Source of the DNA: an uncultured Lysobacteraceae bacterium
GTDB lineage: Bacteria > Pseudomonadota > Gammaproteobacteria > Xanthomonadales > Xanthomonadaceae
Reading direction: 5' to 3'
Assembly: GCA_936911875.1 (NCBI GenBank)
Contig: CAKZGB010000019.1
Span: 1-64,000 of the forward strand
Length of the DNA stretch: 64,000 bases
This document shows, piece after piece, positions 25,150-33,734 of the stretch. Numbering within the stretch: position 1 is the first letter of the stretch; every line of letters begins with the position of its first letter. The translations under genes were made by a program, and so were the position numbers. A model generated the notes under the pieces. The model searched no databases, was not told the origin of the DNA, and saw only the letters and a list, made by a program, of their open reading frames with translations.

Positions 25150-26076
25150 ATGTCGCTAGATCCCAACACCCGCGCCCGCATTGAATCGCTGCTGCAGGCA
25201 CATCCCGTCCTGCTGTTTATGAAGGGCGAACCGAACGCCCCGCAGTGCGGATTTTCTGCCAAGGCCGTCGCGGCGTTGCGCGAGGTCGGTACCCCGTTTG
25301 GCCATGTCGATGTGCTGTCCGACCCGGAAATCCGCGAGGGCATCAAAGCCTTCGGCGACTGGCCGACGATTCCGCAGCTCTACATCCACGGCGAACTGGT
25401 CGGCGGCAGCGACATCATCGAACAGATGACCAATTCGGGCGAACTGCATGGCGTGCTGGGTCTGCCGGTGCCGGATCGCACTCCTCCGTCGATCACCATT
25501 ACGCCGGCTGCAGCCAAGATCATTGCCGAATCGCTGCAAAGCGCCGGTAACGGCTACGCGCTGCAGATCGACGTCGACAGCAACTACCAGTCGCGCCTGC
25601 AACTGGCACCGGCCGATCCGGCTGCGATTGCCGCCACTTCGGAAGGCGTCCGCGCTCAATTCAGCCTGGCCTCGGCGCAACGCGCTAAGGGTCTGGTCAT
25701 TGACTGGGTCGACGACGAACGCGGCCGCGGTCTGGTCATCGAAAATCCGAATGCCCCGCAACCCGTGCAATCCTTGTCGGTCACCGATGCCGCCGCGCAA
25801 CTCGAAGCCGGCGAAATCACCGTGATCGATGTGCGCCCCGCCGACGAACGCGAACTGGCTCGTCTGAACCAGCCGTTCCTGACGTTCGATGACGGCATGG
25901 ACCCGCTGCTGGATCTGCCCAAGGACACCCGTCTGGCCTTCCTGTGTCATACCGGCCGTCGTTCGCTGCAGGCTGCCGAGCAGTTCCGCGCCCGCGGTTT
26001 CACGCAGGTCGCCAATATCGAAGGCGGCATCGAGGCCTGGTCGCAACAGGTTGACTCGGACATTCAGCGCTACTGA
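25150..26076 (+). CDS. Glutaredoxin / A-type-like / rhodanese fusion protein
   Basis: The 308-residue protein joins three domains. Residues 1-105 are a monothiol glutaredoxin with the CGFS motif (Cys33), the class that holds a glutathione-bound 2Fe-2S cluster. Residues 113-205 resemble a HesB/IscA-type fold (SITITPAAAKIIAESLQ, later GLVIDWVD) but contain no Cys, so it cannot bind a cluster in the usual way. Residues 208-305 are a rhodanese domain with active-site loop CHTGRRS (Cys266). It stands alone, with a 112-base gap after it. It probably acts in iron-sulfur or sulfane sulfur handling. Confidence 0.85.
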   Translation: MSLDPNTRARIESLLQAHPVLLFMKGEPNAPQCGFSAKAVAALREVGTPFGHVDVLSDPEIREGIKAFGDWPTIPQLYIHGELVGGSDIIEQMTNSGELHGVLGLPVPDRTPPSITITPAAAKIIAESLQSAGNGYALQIDVDSNYQSRLQLAPADPAAIAATSEGVRAQFSLASAQRAKGLVIDWVDDERGRGLVIENPNAPQPVQSLSVTDAAAQLEAGEITVIDVRPADERELARLNQPFLTFDDGMDPLLDLPKDTRLAFLCHTGRRSLQAAEQFRARGFTQVANIEGGIEAWSQQVDSDIQRY

Positions 26077-26188
26077 GCCACGGCATCACTGGTGGTCTTG
26101 GTGACCGCATGCAGGACCTTTGGCATAGTCAACTGAGATTCAGGTTCTGCTAGCGTAGACGGATCCCCTTTATGGAATCCGAGTCCTG

Positions 26189-27601
26189 ATGACTGCCCGT
26201 TTCCCATCGCGTCTGCTGCTGGCGCTCGCCACGACCGCGGCTCTGGCCGGCTGCAATACGACACCGGCCAAGACTGGCCCCGCCACGCCGAAAGAAGCCT
26301 TCAATGTGGCCGCCGATCCGTATGCGTCCACCTATCAGCGCGTCGCTGCGGCGCCCGTGCTGTTGCGCAATGCCACCGTGCTGACCGGCACCGGCACGCG
26401 TCTGGACGGAGCCGATGTGCTGATGCGCGATGGCAAGATCGCCGCCGTGGGTTCGCAGCTCGAGGTGCCCGCCGATGCGCAGACCGTCGATGCGACGGGC
26501 CGCTGGGTCACGCCGGGTCTGATCGACGTGCACTCGCACTTGGGTGTGTACCCGTCGCCGGGCATGGAGGCGCATAGCGACGGCAACGAGGCCACGTCGC
26601 CTGCTACGCCGCAAGTCTGGGCCGAACACAGTGTGTGGCCGCAGGACCCGGGCTTTGGCGCCGCGCTGGCCGGTGGCATCACCGCGCTGCAAATTCTGCC
26701 GGGCTCGGCCAACCTGATCGGCGGCCGTGGCGTCACGCTCAAGAACGTGGCTGCCAACACGTATCAGGCCATGAAATTTCCGGGCGCACCGTGGGGTCTG
26801 AAAATGGCCTGCGGCGAAAACCCCAAGCGGGTTTACGGGCAAAAGGGCGGGCCTTCGACACGAATGGGCAATGTGGCGGGCTACCGCGCTGCCTTCGCCG
26901 ACGCTAAAGAATACTTGCGCAAACAGACCGGGGATTCGCCGGGCCTGCGCAATCTGAAAAACGACACGCTGGCCGCTGCGATGAACGGCGACATCCGTGT
27001 GCATATCCACTGCTATCGTGCCGATGAGATGGCGATCATGATGGATCTGGCCAAAGAGTTCGGGTTCAAGATCAGTGCCTTCCACCATGGTGTTGAGGCG
27101 TACAAGCTAGCCGACCGTCTGGCGCAGGAAAAAATCTGCGGCGCCCTGTGGGCCGACTGGTGGGGCTTCAAGATGGAATCGTTCGATGGCATCCAGGAGA
27201 ACATCGCGCTGGTCGATCGTCCCGCCGGTTCGTGCGCCATCGTGCACTCCGACTCGGCCGAAGGCATCCAACGTCTCAATCAGGAAGCCGCGAAGGTCAT
27301 GGCGCATGCGCGTCGCATTGGCATCGCCATTCCGCCCGAGCGCGCCATTCGCTGGCTGACCATGAACCCGGCCACCTCCATGGGCATTGAGGGCCAGACC
27401 GGTTCGCTGGAGCCCGGCAAGATGGCCGACGTGGTGCTGTGGAACGGCAATCCGTTCTCGTCGTACGCCAAGGCCGATCAGGTCTATATCGATGGCGCCC
27501 GCATGTACGACCGTGCCGAACCCGGCCGTCGACCGCTGTCCGACTTCCAGCTGGGTACCTCGCCTAGTGATCGCAATGCGTCGCAAGGGGGTGCACGATG
27601 A
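26189..27601 (+). CDS. Exported amidohydrolase lipoprotein, metal site intact
   Basis: The 470-residue product has a lipobox LAGC (Cys22) and an amidohydrolase-fold domain. The metal HxH is seen in DVHSHLG; further likely ligands are His in VHIHCY and SAFHHGVE and Asp in IVHSDSAEG. The C-terminal ATSMGIEGQTGSLEPGKMAD motif is typical of imidazolonepropionase/dihydroorotase-like members. It overlaps the next gene by four bases; that gene encodes a degenerate paralogue. Envelope location and the pairing suggest a heteromeric hydrolase acting on a peptide-like or cyclic amide substrate. Confidence 0.85.
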   Translation: MTARFPSRLLLALATTAALAGCNTTPAKTGPATPKEAFNVAADPYASTYQRVAAAPVLLRNATVLTGTGTRLDGADVLMRDGKIAAVGSQLEVPADAQTVDATGRWVTPGLIDVHSHLGVYPSPGMEAHSDGNEATSPATPQVWAEHSVWPQDPGFGAALAGGITALQILPGSANLIGGRGVTLKNVAANTYQAMKFPGAPWGLKMACGENPKRVYGQKGGPSTRMGNVAGYRAAFADAKEYLRKQTGDSPGLRNLKNDTLAAAMNGDIRVHIHCYRADEMAIMMDLAKEFGFKISAFHHGVEAYKLADRLAQEKICGALWADWWGFKMESFDGIQENIALVDRPAGSCAIVHSDSAEGIQRLNQEAAKVMAHARRIGIAIPPERAIRWLTMNPATSMGIEGQTGSLEPGKMADVVLWNGNPFSSYAKADQVYIDGARMYDRAEPGRRPLSDFQLGTSPSDRNASQGGAR

Positions 27602-28878
27602 GCCGCCGTCTGTTGCTCACTGCCCTGTTGCTGGCCGGTGTCTTAGGAGTCCCCGCTGCGGCGCAGGACTTGCTGATCCGTAACGCCAAGCTGATTCCCG
27701 GCGGGACTGACGCTGCCCGCAACACCGACATCCTGATCCGCAACGGCAAGATCGCCGCGATCGGCAATGGCCTGAGCGGTGCGAACGTGATCGATGCGCA
27801 GGGCAAGTTCGTCACGCCCGCCCTGTTTGCGGGTATCACCGACATCGGCGTCGAGGAAGTCTCCGGCGAACGCAGCACCGTCGATGCCAGCCTGGCGATG
27901 GGTCAGCGCAACGTCAATCCGATCATTCGTCCCGAGTTCGACGTCACGCTGGCATACAACCCCGACTCGATCCTGATCCCGGTCAACCGTTCCGAAGGCA
28001 TGGGCTGGTCGCTCCTCTCTGCCGGCGGCGGTGGCGTGTCCTCGATCGTGCTGGGTCAGGGCGGCGTGGTCCGTCTCAACGGTGACGAAGGCGCGTTCGG
28101 CCCGCGTGCATTGTTTGTCGAACTGGGCAGTGCCGGTGCCGGCGAGTCCGGCAACTCGCGCGCCGCGCAATGGATGGTGCTCGACCAGTTGCTCGACGAA
28201 GTGCGTGGCCGCATCGGCCCCGACTCGCAGTTCGCGCTGCTCACGCCCGCAGGCCGCGAAACCCTTCGCAAGTATTTGAACGGACAAGGTCGCGTGTTTG
28301 CGTCAGTACAGCGCGCGTCGGACATCCGCCAACTGCTGCGCTGGTCCGCTGCCAACAAGATCAAGGTTGCAATTGTCGGTGGCGATGAAGCGTGGAAGGT
28401 GGCACCGCAACTGGCTGCCGCCAAGGTGCCGGTATTCGTCAATGCGCTGAATGCCCTGCCCTCCAACTTTGATTCGTTGGGTACGCGGCTGGACAATGCG
28501 GCCTTGCTGGCCAAGGCCGGTGTTCCCGTCAGCTTCTACTTTGACGACATGCAATCGCACATGGCGTACAAGCTGCGTCAGATCGCCGGTAACGCAGTGG
28601 CCAATGGCATGCGCTGGGAAGATGCCGTCGCCGGCCTGACTTCCGTGCCTGCGGACGCAACCGGTGTTGCCAATCGTGTCGGCAGTGTGGCTGTCGGTCG
28701 CGATGCCGATCTGGTGGTGTGGACCGGTGATCCGCTCGATGTGGCCTCGGTCGCCGAACGCGTCATCATGAGCGGACAGGATCTGCCGCTGCGCTCGCGT
28801 CAGTCGGAACTGCGCGACCGTTACGCCGCGCCGTTACCTGATCCTGCCGCCGGTCAACTGCCGCGCGCTTACGACTAA
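27598..28878 (+). CDS. Exported amidohydrolase-like protein lacking the HxH metal motif
   Basis: The 426-residue protein has a signal peptide ending PAAAQD, the same N-terminal beta-sandwich (DILIRNGKIAAIG) and the same C-terminal GSVAVGRDADLVVW motif as its upstream neighbour. Where the neighbour has VHSHLG this protein reads FAGITDIG, so both metal His residues are lost. The later His positions also appear replaced. It is most likely a non-catalytic subunit of the upstream enzyme. It is coupled by an ATGA overlap and followed after 20 bases by a DUF1761 gene. Confidence 0.82.
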   Translation: MSRRLLLTALLLAGVLGVPAAAQDLLIRNAKLIPGGTDAARNTDILIRNGKIAAIGNGLSGANVIDAQGKFVTPALFAGITDIGVEEVSGERSTVDASLAMGQRNVNPIIRPEFDVTLAYNPDSILIPVNRSEGMGWSLLSAGGGGVSSIVLGQGGVVRLNGDEGAFGPRALFVELGSAGAGESGNSRAAQWMVLDQLLDEVRGRIGPDSQFALLTPAGRETLRKYLNGQGRVFASVQRASDIRQLLRWSAANKIKVAIVGGDEAWKVAPQLAAAKVPVFVNALNALPSNFDSLGTRLDNAALLAKAGVPVSFYFDDMQSHMAYKLRQIAGNAVANGMRWEDAVAGLTSVPADATGVANRVGSVAVGRDADLVVWTGDPLDVASVAERVIMSGQDLPLRSRQSELRDRYAAPLPDPAAGQLPRAYD

Positions 28879-28898
28879 GCAAAAAGGAGTTCCGTGTA

Positions 28899-29303
28899 AT
28901 GCAGTCATTCACTTCGATTCCGTGGCTCGGCGTCCTGGTTGCCACCGCATCGGCCTTTGTGCTCGGTGGCCTGTGGTACGGCCCGCTGTTCAAAAACGTC
29001 TGGTGCCGCGAGGCCGGCATCGACCCGAACGCCAAACCCAAAGGCCACCCCGCCGCGATCTTTGCAGTCGCCATTTTCTGTGCGCTGTTGGCCGCCATCG
29101 TATTCTCGCTGATGCTGCCGCCCAACGTCACTGTCGCTCAAGGTCTGGGCTCCGGATTTGTGGTGGGACTGTTTTTTGTCGCGATGAGCTTCGGCATCAA
29201 CTATGCCTTCGCGCAACGTTCGATGAAGCTGTGGACCATCGATGCCGGCTATCACATCGTGCAATTTTCTCTGTACGGAGTGCTGATCGCGGCCTTGGGC
29301 TGA
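28899..29303 (+). CDS. DUF1761 integral membrane protein
   Basis: The 134-residue product has four hydrophobic segments and the FVLGGLWYGPLFKNVW pattern near the first, which marks DUF1761. Function is unknown. AAGGAG lies upstream of the ATG. It follows the amidohydrolase pair by 20 bases on the same strand and may be co-transcribed. Confidence 0.8.
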   Translation: MQSFTSIPWLGVLVATASAFVLGGLWYGPLFKNVWCREAGIDPNAKPKGHPAAIFAVAIFCALLAAIVFSLMLPPNVTVAQGLGSGFVVGLFFVAMSFGINYAFAQRSMKLWTIDAGYHIVQFSLYGVLIAALG

Positions 29304-29318
29304 ACTTCACGCCATTGC

Positions 29319-29361
29319 CATGCTGACGCCACAAACCGTTAACTCTTGTGGCGTTAGCATG
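29319..29361 (+). terminator. Long hairpin after the DUF1761 gene
   Basis: Arms of 16 bases (29319-29334 and 29346-29361) pair fully with one G-U and an 11-base loop. No T-run follows. It lies 15 bases after the DUF1761 stop and probably marks the 3' end of the amidohydrolase transcript. Confidence 0.6.
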
Positions 29362-29404
29362 TTCCAAAGGCCACTGATGGCCATCACGATTTGCAGGAGG
29401 CCAC

Positions 29405-29749
29405 ATGCCCACACGCTATTTCATTTCATTTCCCGACGGTGCGCTCGCGCGCGGTGAAGATCCGGATCTGTCGTTCCGTTCCACCGGTGCCGATGGCCTG
29501 GCCGCAGAGCTGCAAAGCGCCTTGAGCTCGCCCGCTCTGTTTGAGCGCTGGCGCGCTAAGCAAGCCGATCCGGACAATGTCGATGCGTCGCTCGGCGCCG
29601 TCGATCCGGCTGCAACCGTGAGCGGCGAACAGGATTCGCTGCATATCGATCTGGTCGTGACTTCATCGATTCCGGGCACCGTTCTCAAGCACCGCCTGCG
29701 TCTGCTGGCCGGTTCGCATTGGGAACTGCGGGATGTGACCGCGGCCTGA
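29405..29749 (+). CDS. Small protein of unknown function
   Basis: The 114-residue cytoplasmic protein is preceded by an ideal AGGAGG ribosome binding site. It starts with YFISFPDGALARGEDPDLSF and has alternating polar and hydrophobic strands after residue 75. I recognise no named family. Its stop codon directly abuts the stop of gshA on the other strand with no spacer. Confidence 0.7.
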   Translation: MPTRYFISFPDGALARGEDPDLSFRSTGADGLAAELQSALSSPALFERWRAKQADPDNVDASLGAVDPAATVSGEQDSLHIDLVVTSSIPGTVLKHRLRLLAGSHWELRDVTAA

Positions 29750-31150
29750 TTAGCGGTAGCGGTACTCTTCGAACACGCGGTCGATGTTGCCGCCCCACTC
29801 GCCGTGGAACCGCTGCAGTTTGCGGTCCGCGGGCGAGATGCCGGCATCGGCAAACTCAATCAGCGGTTCCAGATAAATCGATTCATCGAGCCCGTTGCCA
29901 TCTTTGCGCGCGCGGGCTCGCAACCCGTTGTTCGCAATCGCCAGCACTTGGCGCGCAATGTCGAGCACAGTGCCGTTGCGGAACGGCAGGGTCAATCCGT
30001 GTTTCGGAACGCCATCGCGCAATGCGTGCAGTTCCTCGATCGACCAGTCCTTGACCAGATCCCACGCCGCGTCGAGCGCGCTGCTGTCGTACAGCAAACC
30101 GACAAACAGGGCAGGCAAGGCCGTAATGCGATTCCACGGACCGCTGTCCGCACCGCGCATTTCCAGGTATTTCTTTAGTCGCACTTCGGGGAATGCCGTG
30201 GTGCTGTGATCGGCCCAGTCTTTGATGTTCGGTCGCTGATTGGGGTACGCGGGCAGACGGCCATCGAGAAAATCGCGGAAGGACTGACCGCTGGCGTCAA
30301 TGTACTGGCCGTCGCGATACACAAAGTACATGGGCACGTCGAGCAGATAGTCGACGTAACGTTCGTAGCCGAAGCCTTCGTCAAAGACGAAATCCAGCAA
30401 CCCGGTGCGATGCGGATCGGTGTCAGTCCAAATGTGCGAGCGGTAGCTGCGGAAGCCGTTGGGTTGACCCTCGGTAAAGGGCGAGTCGGCGAACATGGCG
30501 GTGGCGATGGACTGCAGCGCCAGACTCACGCGGAACTTGCGGACCATGTCGGCCTCGGAGCCGACATCGAGATTGACTTGCACCGTGCAGGTGCGGGTCA
30601 TCATGTCGAGGCCGAGGGAGCCGACCTTAGGCATGTACTCGCGCATGATCTTGTACCGGCCCTTGGGCATCCACGGCATGTCTTCGCGCTTCCACTTGGG
30701 TTGGAAGCCCATGCCCAGAAAACCGATGCCCATGGGCTCGGCCACGGCGCGTACTTCCTGCAGATGCTGGGCCACCTCGCAATGCGTGGCGTGCAGATCC
30801 ATTAGCGGCGCGCCGGACAATTCGAGCTGGCCTGCAGGTTCGAGAGAGACCGAGGCGCCATCGCGACTGAGTGCAATCAGATGACCGTTCTCCGTCACCG
30901 GATCCCAACCGAATTGCGTGAGACCTTGCAAGATGGCCTCGATGCCGGTGCCGTCGGCCTCACGATAGGCGGGCGGACGCAGCGTATCCAGATGGAACCC
31001 GAACTTTTCATGTTCGGTACCGATGGCCCATTGCGCAGGCTCGCGCACACCACTGGCCAGATAATCGATCAGCTGTTGGCGCGACTCGATGGGTTGTGCA
31101 GATTCGGAACTCGGACCGGACACGGGATACTCGCTATCAATTGGCGCCAT
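29750..31150 (-). CDS. gshA: Glutamate--cysteine ligase, plant/alphaproteobacterial (GCS2) type
   Basis: The enzyme makes gamma-glutamylcysteine, the first step of glutathione synthesis. The 466-residue product has GTEHEKFGF, SLEPAGQLELSG, FLGMGFQPKW and MTRTCTVQVNLD, all characteristic of the GCS2 plant-type family and unlike E. coli GshA. ATG 31150 fits the family start; the frame is open further upstream to 31348. It is head-to-head with the peptide-binding protein gene, with only 10 bases between the two start codons. No gshB is adjacent. Confidence 0.92.
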   Translation of the reverse strand: MAPIDSEYPVSGPSSESAQPIESRQQLIDYLASGVREPAQWAIGTEHEKFGFHLDTLRPPAYREADGTGIEAILQGLTQFGWDPVTENGHLIALSRDGASVSLEPAGQLELSGAPLMDLHATHCEVAQHLQEVRAVAEPMGIGFLGMGFQPKWKREDMPWMPKGRYKIMREYMPKVGSLGLDMMTRTCTVQVNLDVGSEADMVRKFRVSLALQSIATAMFADSPFTEGQPNGFRSYRSHIWTDTDPHRTGLLDFVFDEGFGYERYVDYLLDVPMYFVYRDGQYIDASGQSFRDFLDGRLPAYPNQRPNIKDWADHSTTAFPEVRLKKYLEMRGADSGPWNRITALPALFVGLLYDSSALDAAWDLVKDWSIEELHALRDGVPKHGLTLPFRNGTVLDIARQVLAIANNGLRARARKDGNGLDESIYLEPLIEFADAGISPADRKLQRFHGEWGGNIDRVFEEYRYR

Positions 31151-31160
31151 TGCGCCTACA

Positions 31161-32810
31161 ATGAAAATAACTGCAAGACCGATCGTTCCGTTGAGACCAA
31201 CCGTTCCCGCATTCGCCATTGTATCCCGCCGCCTGCCGTTGCTCCTGTCCGGTGCCGGCTTGGCTTTGAGCCTTTGGACTTCCGGTCTGCACGCCGCCAC
31301 TTTGCAGCGCGGTAACGGACCCGAGCCGGCCACGCTCGATGCACACAAATGTCAGGAGGTCGCCTGCGGCAACATCCTGCGTGATCTGTACGAGGGCTTG
31401 GTCACCGAATCCGCCGATGGCCGGCTGATTCCGGGTACTGCACAGTCCTGGACGGTCTCTGCCGATGGCTTGCGCTGGACGTTTCATCTGCGCCCCAACC
31501 TGCGCTGGTCGAACGGCAAGCCGCTCGATGCGGCGCAGATTGTCGCCAGTTTCCGCCGCGCGTTTACGCCCGAGACGGCCGCACCCTTTGCCGAACTGTT
31601 CGATGCGGTTCACAACGCTTCGTTAGTGACCGAGGGCCGTTTGCCGGTCACGGCATTGGGCATTACCGCGCCCGATGCGCGGACCGTGCAATTTCAGCTG
31701 GACCGTAGCGCCAATCTGCCGGCTCTGCTCATCCTGCCGATTGCGATGCCGGTGTATCTGCCGGGCGTGCAATCCTACGGTACGCGCTTTACGCAGCCGG
31801 GCAATCTGGTGAGCAATGGCGCGTATGCGTTGCAGGCATGGACACCGCAGGCCAATCTGACGCTGGTGCGCAACGCGCAGTTTCATGATGCGGCGTCTGT
31901 GCACATTGATCAGGTGCGTTTTCATGTCACCGAGGATGCCGCCGCCGAGTTGCAACGGTTTGCTGCCGGCGATCTGCATCTGACCGAGGTGGTGCCGCCG
32001 CAACCCTTGCCTGCTTTGCAGAAACGGTTTGGTTCGCAGCTGCGGATCTCGCCGTATATCGGTTCGTTTTATCTGGGACTGAATCTCACGCAAGCACCAT
32101 TCAAGGGCAACCCGCGTTTGCGGCAAGCACTGTCGATGGCGGTGGATCGCGATCTGCTGACGCGCTACGTGGCCGGCCTTGGCGAGCAACCGGCGTTTGG
32201 CATCGTGCCACCCGGCATCACCGGCTATACGCCGGCGGTGGCGTGGTGGTCGGTGGGCACAACGCAGGCACAACGTGCCGCCTGGGCCCGCAAGCTATAT
32301 CGCGAAGCCGGGTATTCTGCCGAGCATCCGTTGGAACTGGAGCTGCGTTACAACACTTCGACACCGCACCGCCGTTTGGCCTTGGCGGTTGCTGCGATGT
32401 GGCGCGACACCTTGGGCGTCCGCGTGCGGCTGCGTAACGAGGAATGGAAGGTCTTCGTCAATAACCGCAAACAGCGCGTGATCACACAAGTGTTTCGCGG
32501 CGGTTGGATTGCCGACGTGCCCGACCCGCGCAACTTTCTGGTGGGTTACGGCCAAGTCGACAATGCGCTGAACTGGTCAGGCCTGAACGATCCGGAGTTC
32601 GCCGAACGTCTGGCCCGCAGTGACCGTGCCCGTAACGAAAAGGCGCGCTTGTTGTGGTTGCGTGCGGCCGAGACGCGACTGCTCAATCAGGACGCCGTGA
32701 TTCCTCTGTACTACTACACGTCCAAGCATCTGGTGGCATCGGGCGTGCGCGGCTTTGAAGCCAATGCGCTGGATCACCATGCCAGTCGCTGGATGGAGCT
32801 CAAGCCATGA
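31161..32810 (+). CDS. Peptide ABC transporter substrate-binding protein (SBP_bac_5)
   Basis: The 549-residue periplasmic protein has an N-terminal signal with hydrophobic core LLLSGAGLALSLW. An OppA/DppA-type fold follows: LYEGLVTESADGRLIPGTA, then WTFHLRPNLRWSNGKPLDA, YLGLNLTQAPF, LRQALSMAVDRD and the C-terminal IPLYYYTSKHLV. ATG 31161 gives a long n-region of about 30 residues and no clear ribosome binding site; TTG 31191 is an alternative. It overlaps the permease gene by four bases. The rest of an oligopeptide transporter is missing here. Confidence 0.87.
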   Translation: MKITARPIVPLRPTVPAFAIVSRRLPLLLSGAGLALSLWTSGLHAATLQRGNGPEPATLDAHKCQEVACGNILRDLYEGLVTESADGRLIPGTAQSWTVSADGLRWTFHLRPNLRWSNGKPLDAAQIVASFRRAFTPETAAPFAELFDAVHNASLVTEGRLPVTALGITAPDARTVQFQLDRSANLPALLILPIAMPVYLPGVQSYGTRFTQPGNLVSNGAYALQAWTPQANLTLVRNAQFHDAASVHIDQVRFHVTEDAAAELQRFAAGDLHLTEVVPPQPLPALQKRFGSQLRISPYIGSFYLGLNLTQAPFKGNPRLRQALSMAVDRDLLTRYVAGLGEQPAFGIVPPGITGYTPAVAWWSVGTTQAQRAAWARKLYREAGYSAEHPLELELRYNTSTPHRRLALAVAAMWRDTLGVRVRLRNEEWKVFVNNRKQRVITQVFRGGWIADVPDPRNFLVGYGQVDNALNWSGLNDPEFAERLARSDRARNEKARLLWLRAAETRLLNQDAVIPLYYYTSKHLVASGVRGFEANALDHHASRWMELKP

Positions 32811-33721
32811 AGCGTCTGCTCAGCACACTGTTCGAAGCACTGATCACGCTGTGGTTGCTCGCCACGGTGTGCTTCTTTCTGTTGCGTGCGGCGCCCGGGG
32901 GTCCCTTCGATACGGAAAAATCAGCGCCGCCCGAAGTGCAGGCGATGCTCGAAAAGCAGTACCGTCTCGACCTGTCCTTGCCGGAGCAGTACTTGGCCTG
33001 GCTGCGCGATGTGGCCCACGGCGATCTGGGGCCTTCGTTCCAATACCCCGATTACAGCGTCAATCAGCTGGTCGCGCAGGCGTTGCCGGTGTCGATGTTG
33101 AATGGCGGGCTGGCACTGTTGCTGGCCTTGGGCGTTGGCATTCCGCTGGGCATTTTTGCGGGTCGTCGCGCCGGCGGATGGACCGACCGTTTGCTGATGT
33201 TCGTGGCCGGCTTGGGGATCTCCGTTCCCAAGTTTGTGGTGGCACCGCTGCTGGTGCTGCTGTTTGCTGTGATTTTGAAGTGGCTACCGGCCGGCGGTTG
33301 GGGCGAATGGCGCCACATCGTTTTGCCGGTGGTGGCACTGGCCTTGCCGAACATCGCGTATTGCGCACGCATCATGCGCGCGTCGATGGCCGAGACGATG
33401 TCGGCCGAGTATCTGCAGGCCGCCCGTTCGCGTGGATATTCGGAATGGCGCCTGCTGACGCATCACGCGTTGCGGCCGGCGTTACTGCCGGTGGTGGCAT
33501 GGCTATCGCCTGCACTAATCAACGTGGTGACCGGTTCGGCTGTCGTCGAACAGGTATTCGGCATCCCCGGAATGGGCCGCTATTTTGTGCAGGGCGCGTT
33601 GAACCGCGATTACACGCTGGTGCTGGGTGTGGTGCTGACGGTCGGCGCGCTGATCGTGCTGATCAACGTCATCGTGGATGCCTTGCGCGCCCGGATGGAC
33701 CCGCGCCTGCGGCGCGGGTGA
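32807..33721 (+). CDS. OppB/DppB-type ABC transporter permease
   Basis: The 304-residue inner-membrane protein has six transmembrane segments, the N-terminal FFLLRAAPGGPF motif of OppB-like permeases, and the coupling EAA loop SAEYLQAARSRGYSEW before the last segments. It is coupled to the binding protein. An OppC-type partner and ATPases would normally follow, but the next gene is on the opposite strand and unrelated. Confidence 0.9.
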   Translation: MKRLLSTLFEALITLWLLATVCFFLLRAAPGGPFDTEKSAPPEVQAMLEKQYRLDLSLPEQYLAWLRDVAHGDLGPSFQYPDYSVNQLVAQALPVSMLNGGLALLLALGVGIPLGIFAGRRAGGWTDRLLMFVAGLGISVPKFVVAPLLVLLFAVILKWLPAGGWGEWRHIVLPVVALALPNIAYCARIMRASMAETMSAEYLQAARSRGYSEWRLLTHHALRPALLPVVAWLSPALINVVTGSAVVEQVFGIPGMGRYFVQGALNRDYTLVLGVVLTVGALIVLINVIVDALRARMDPRLRRG

Positions 33722-33734
33722 TCCTCGTTTCGTC

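Noticed and set aside
26077..26188. Possible regulatory hairpins before the amidohydrolase genes
   Set aside because: Only short imperfect pairings (around 26159-26187) are visible; no riboswitch or terminator pattern can be supported.
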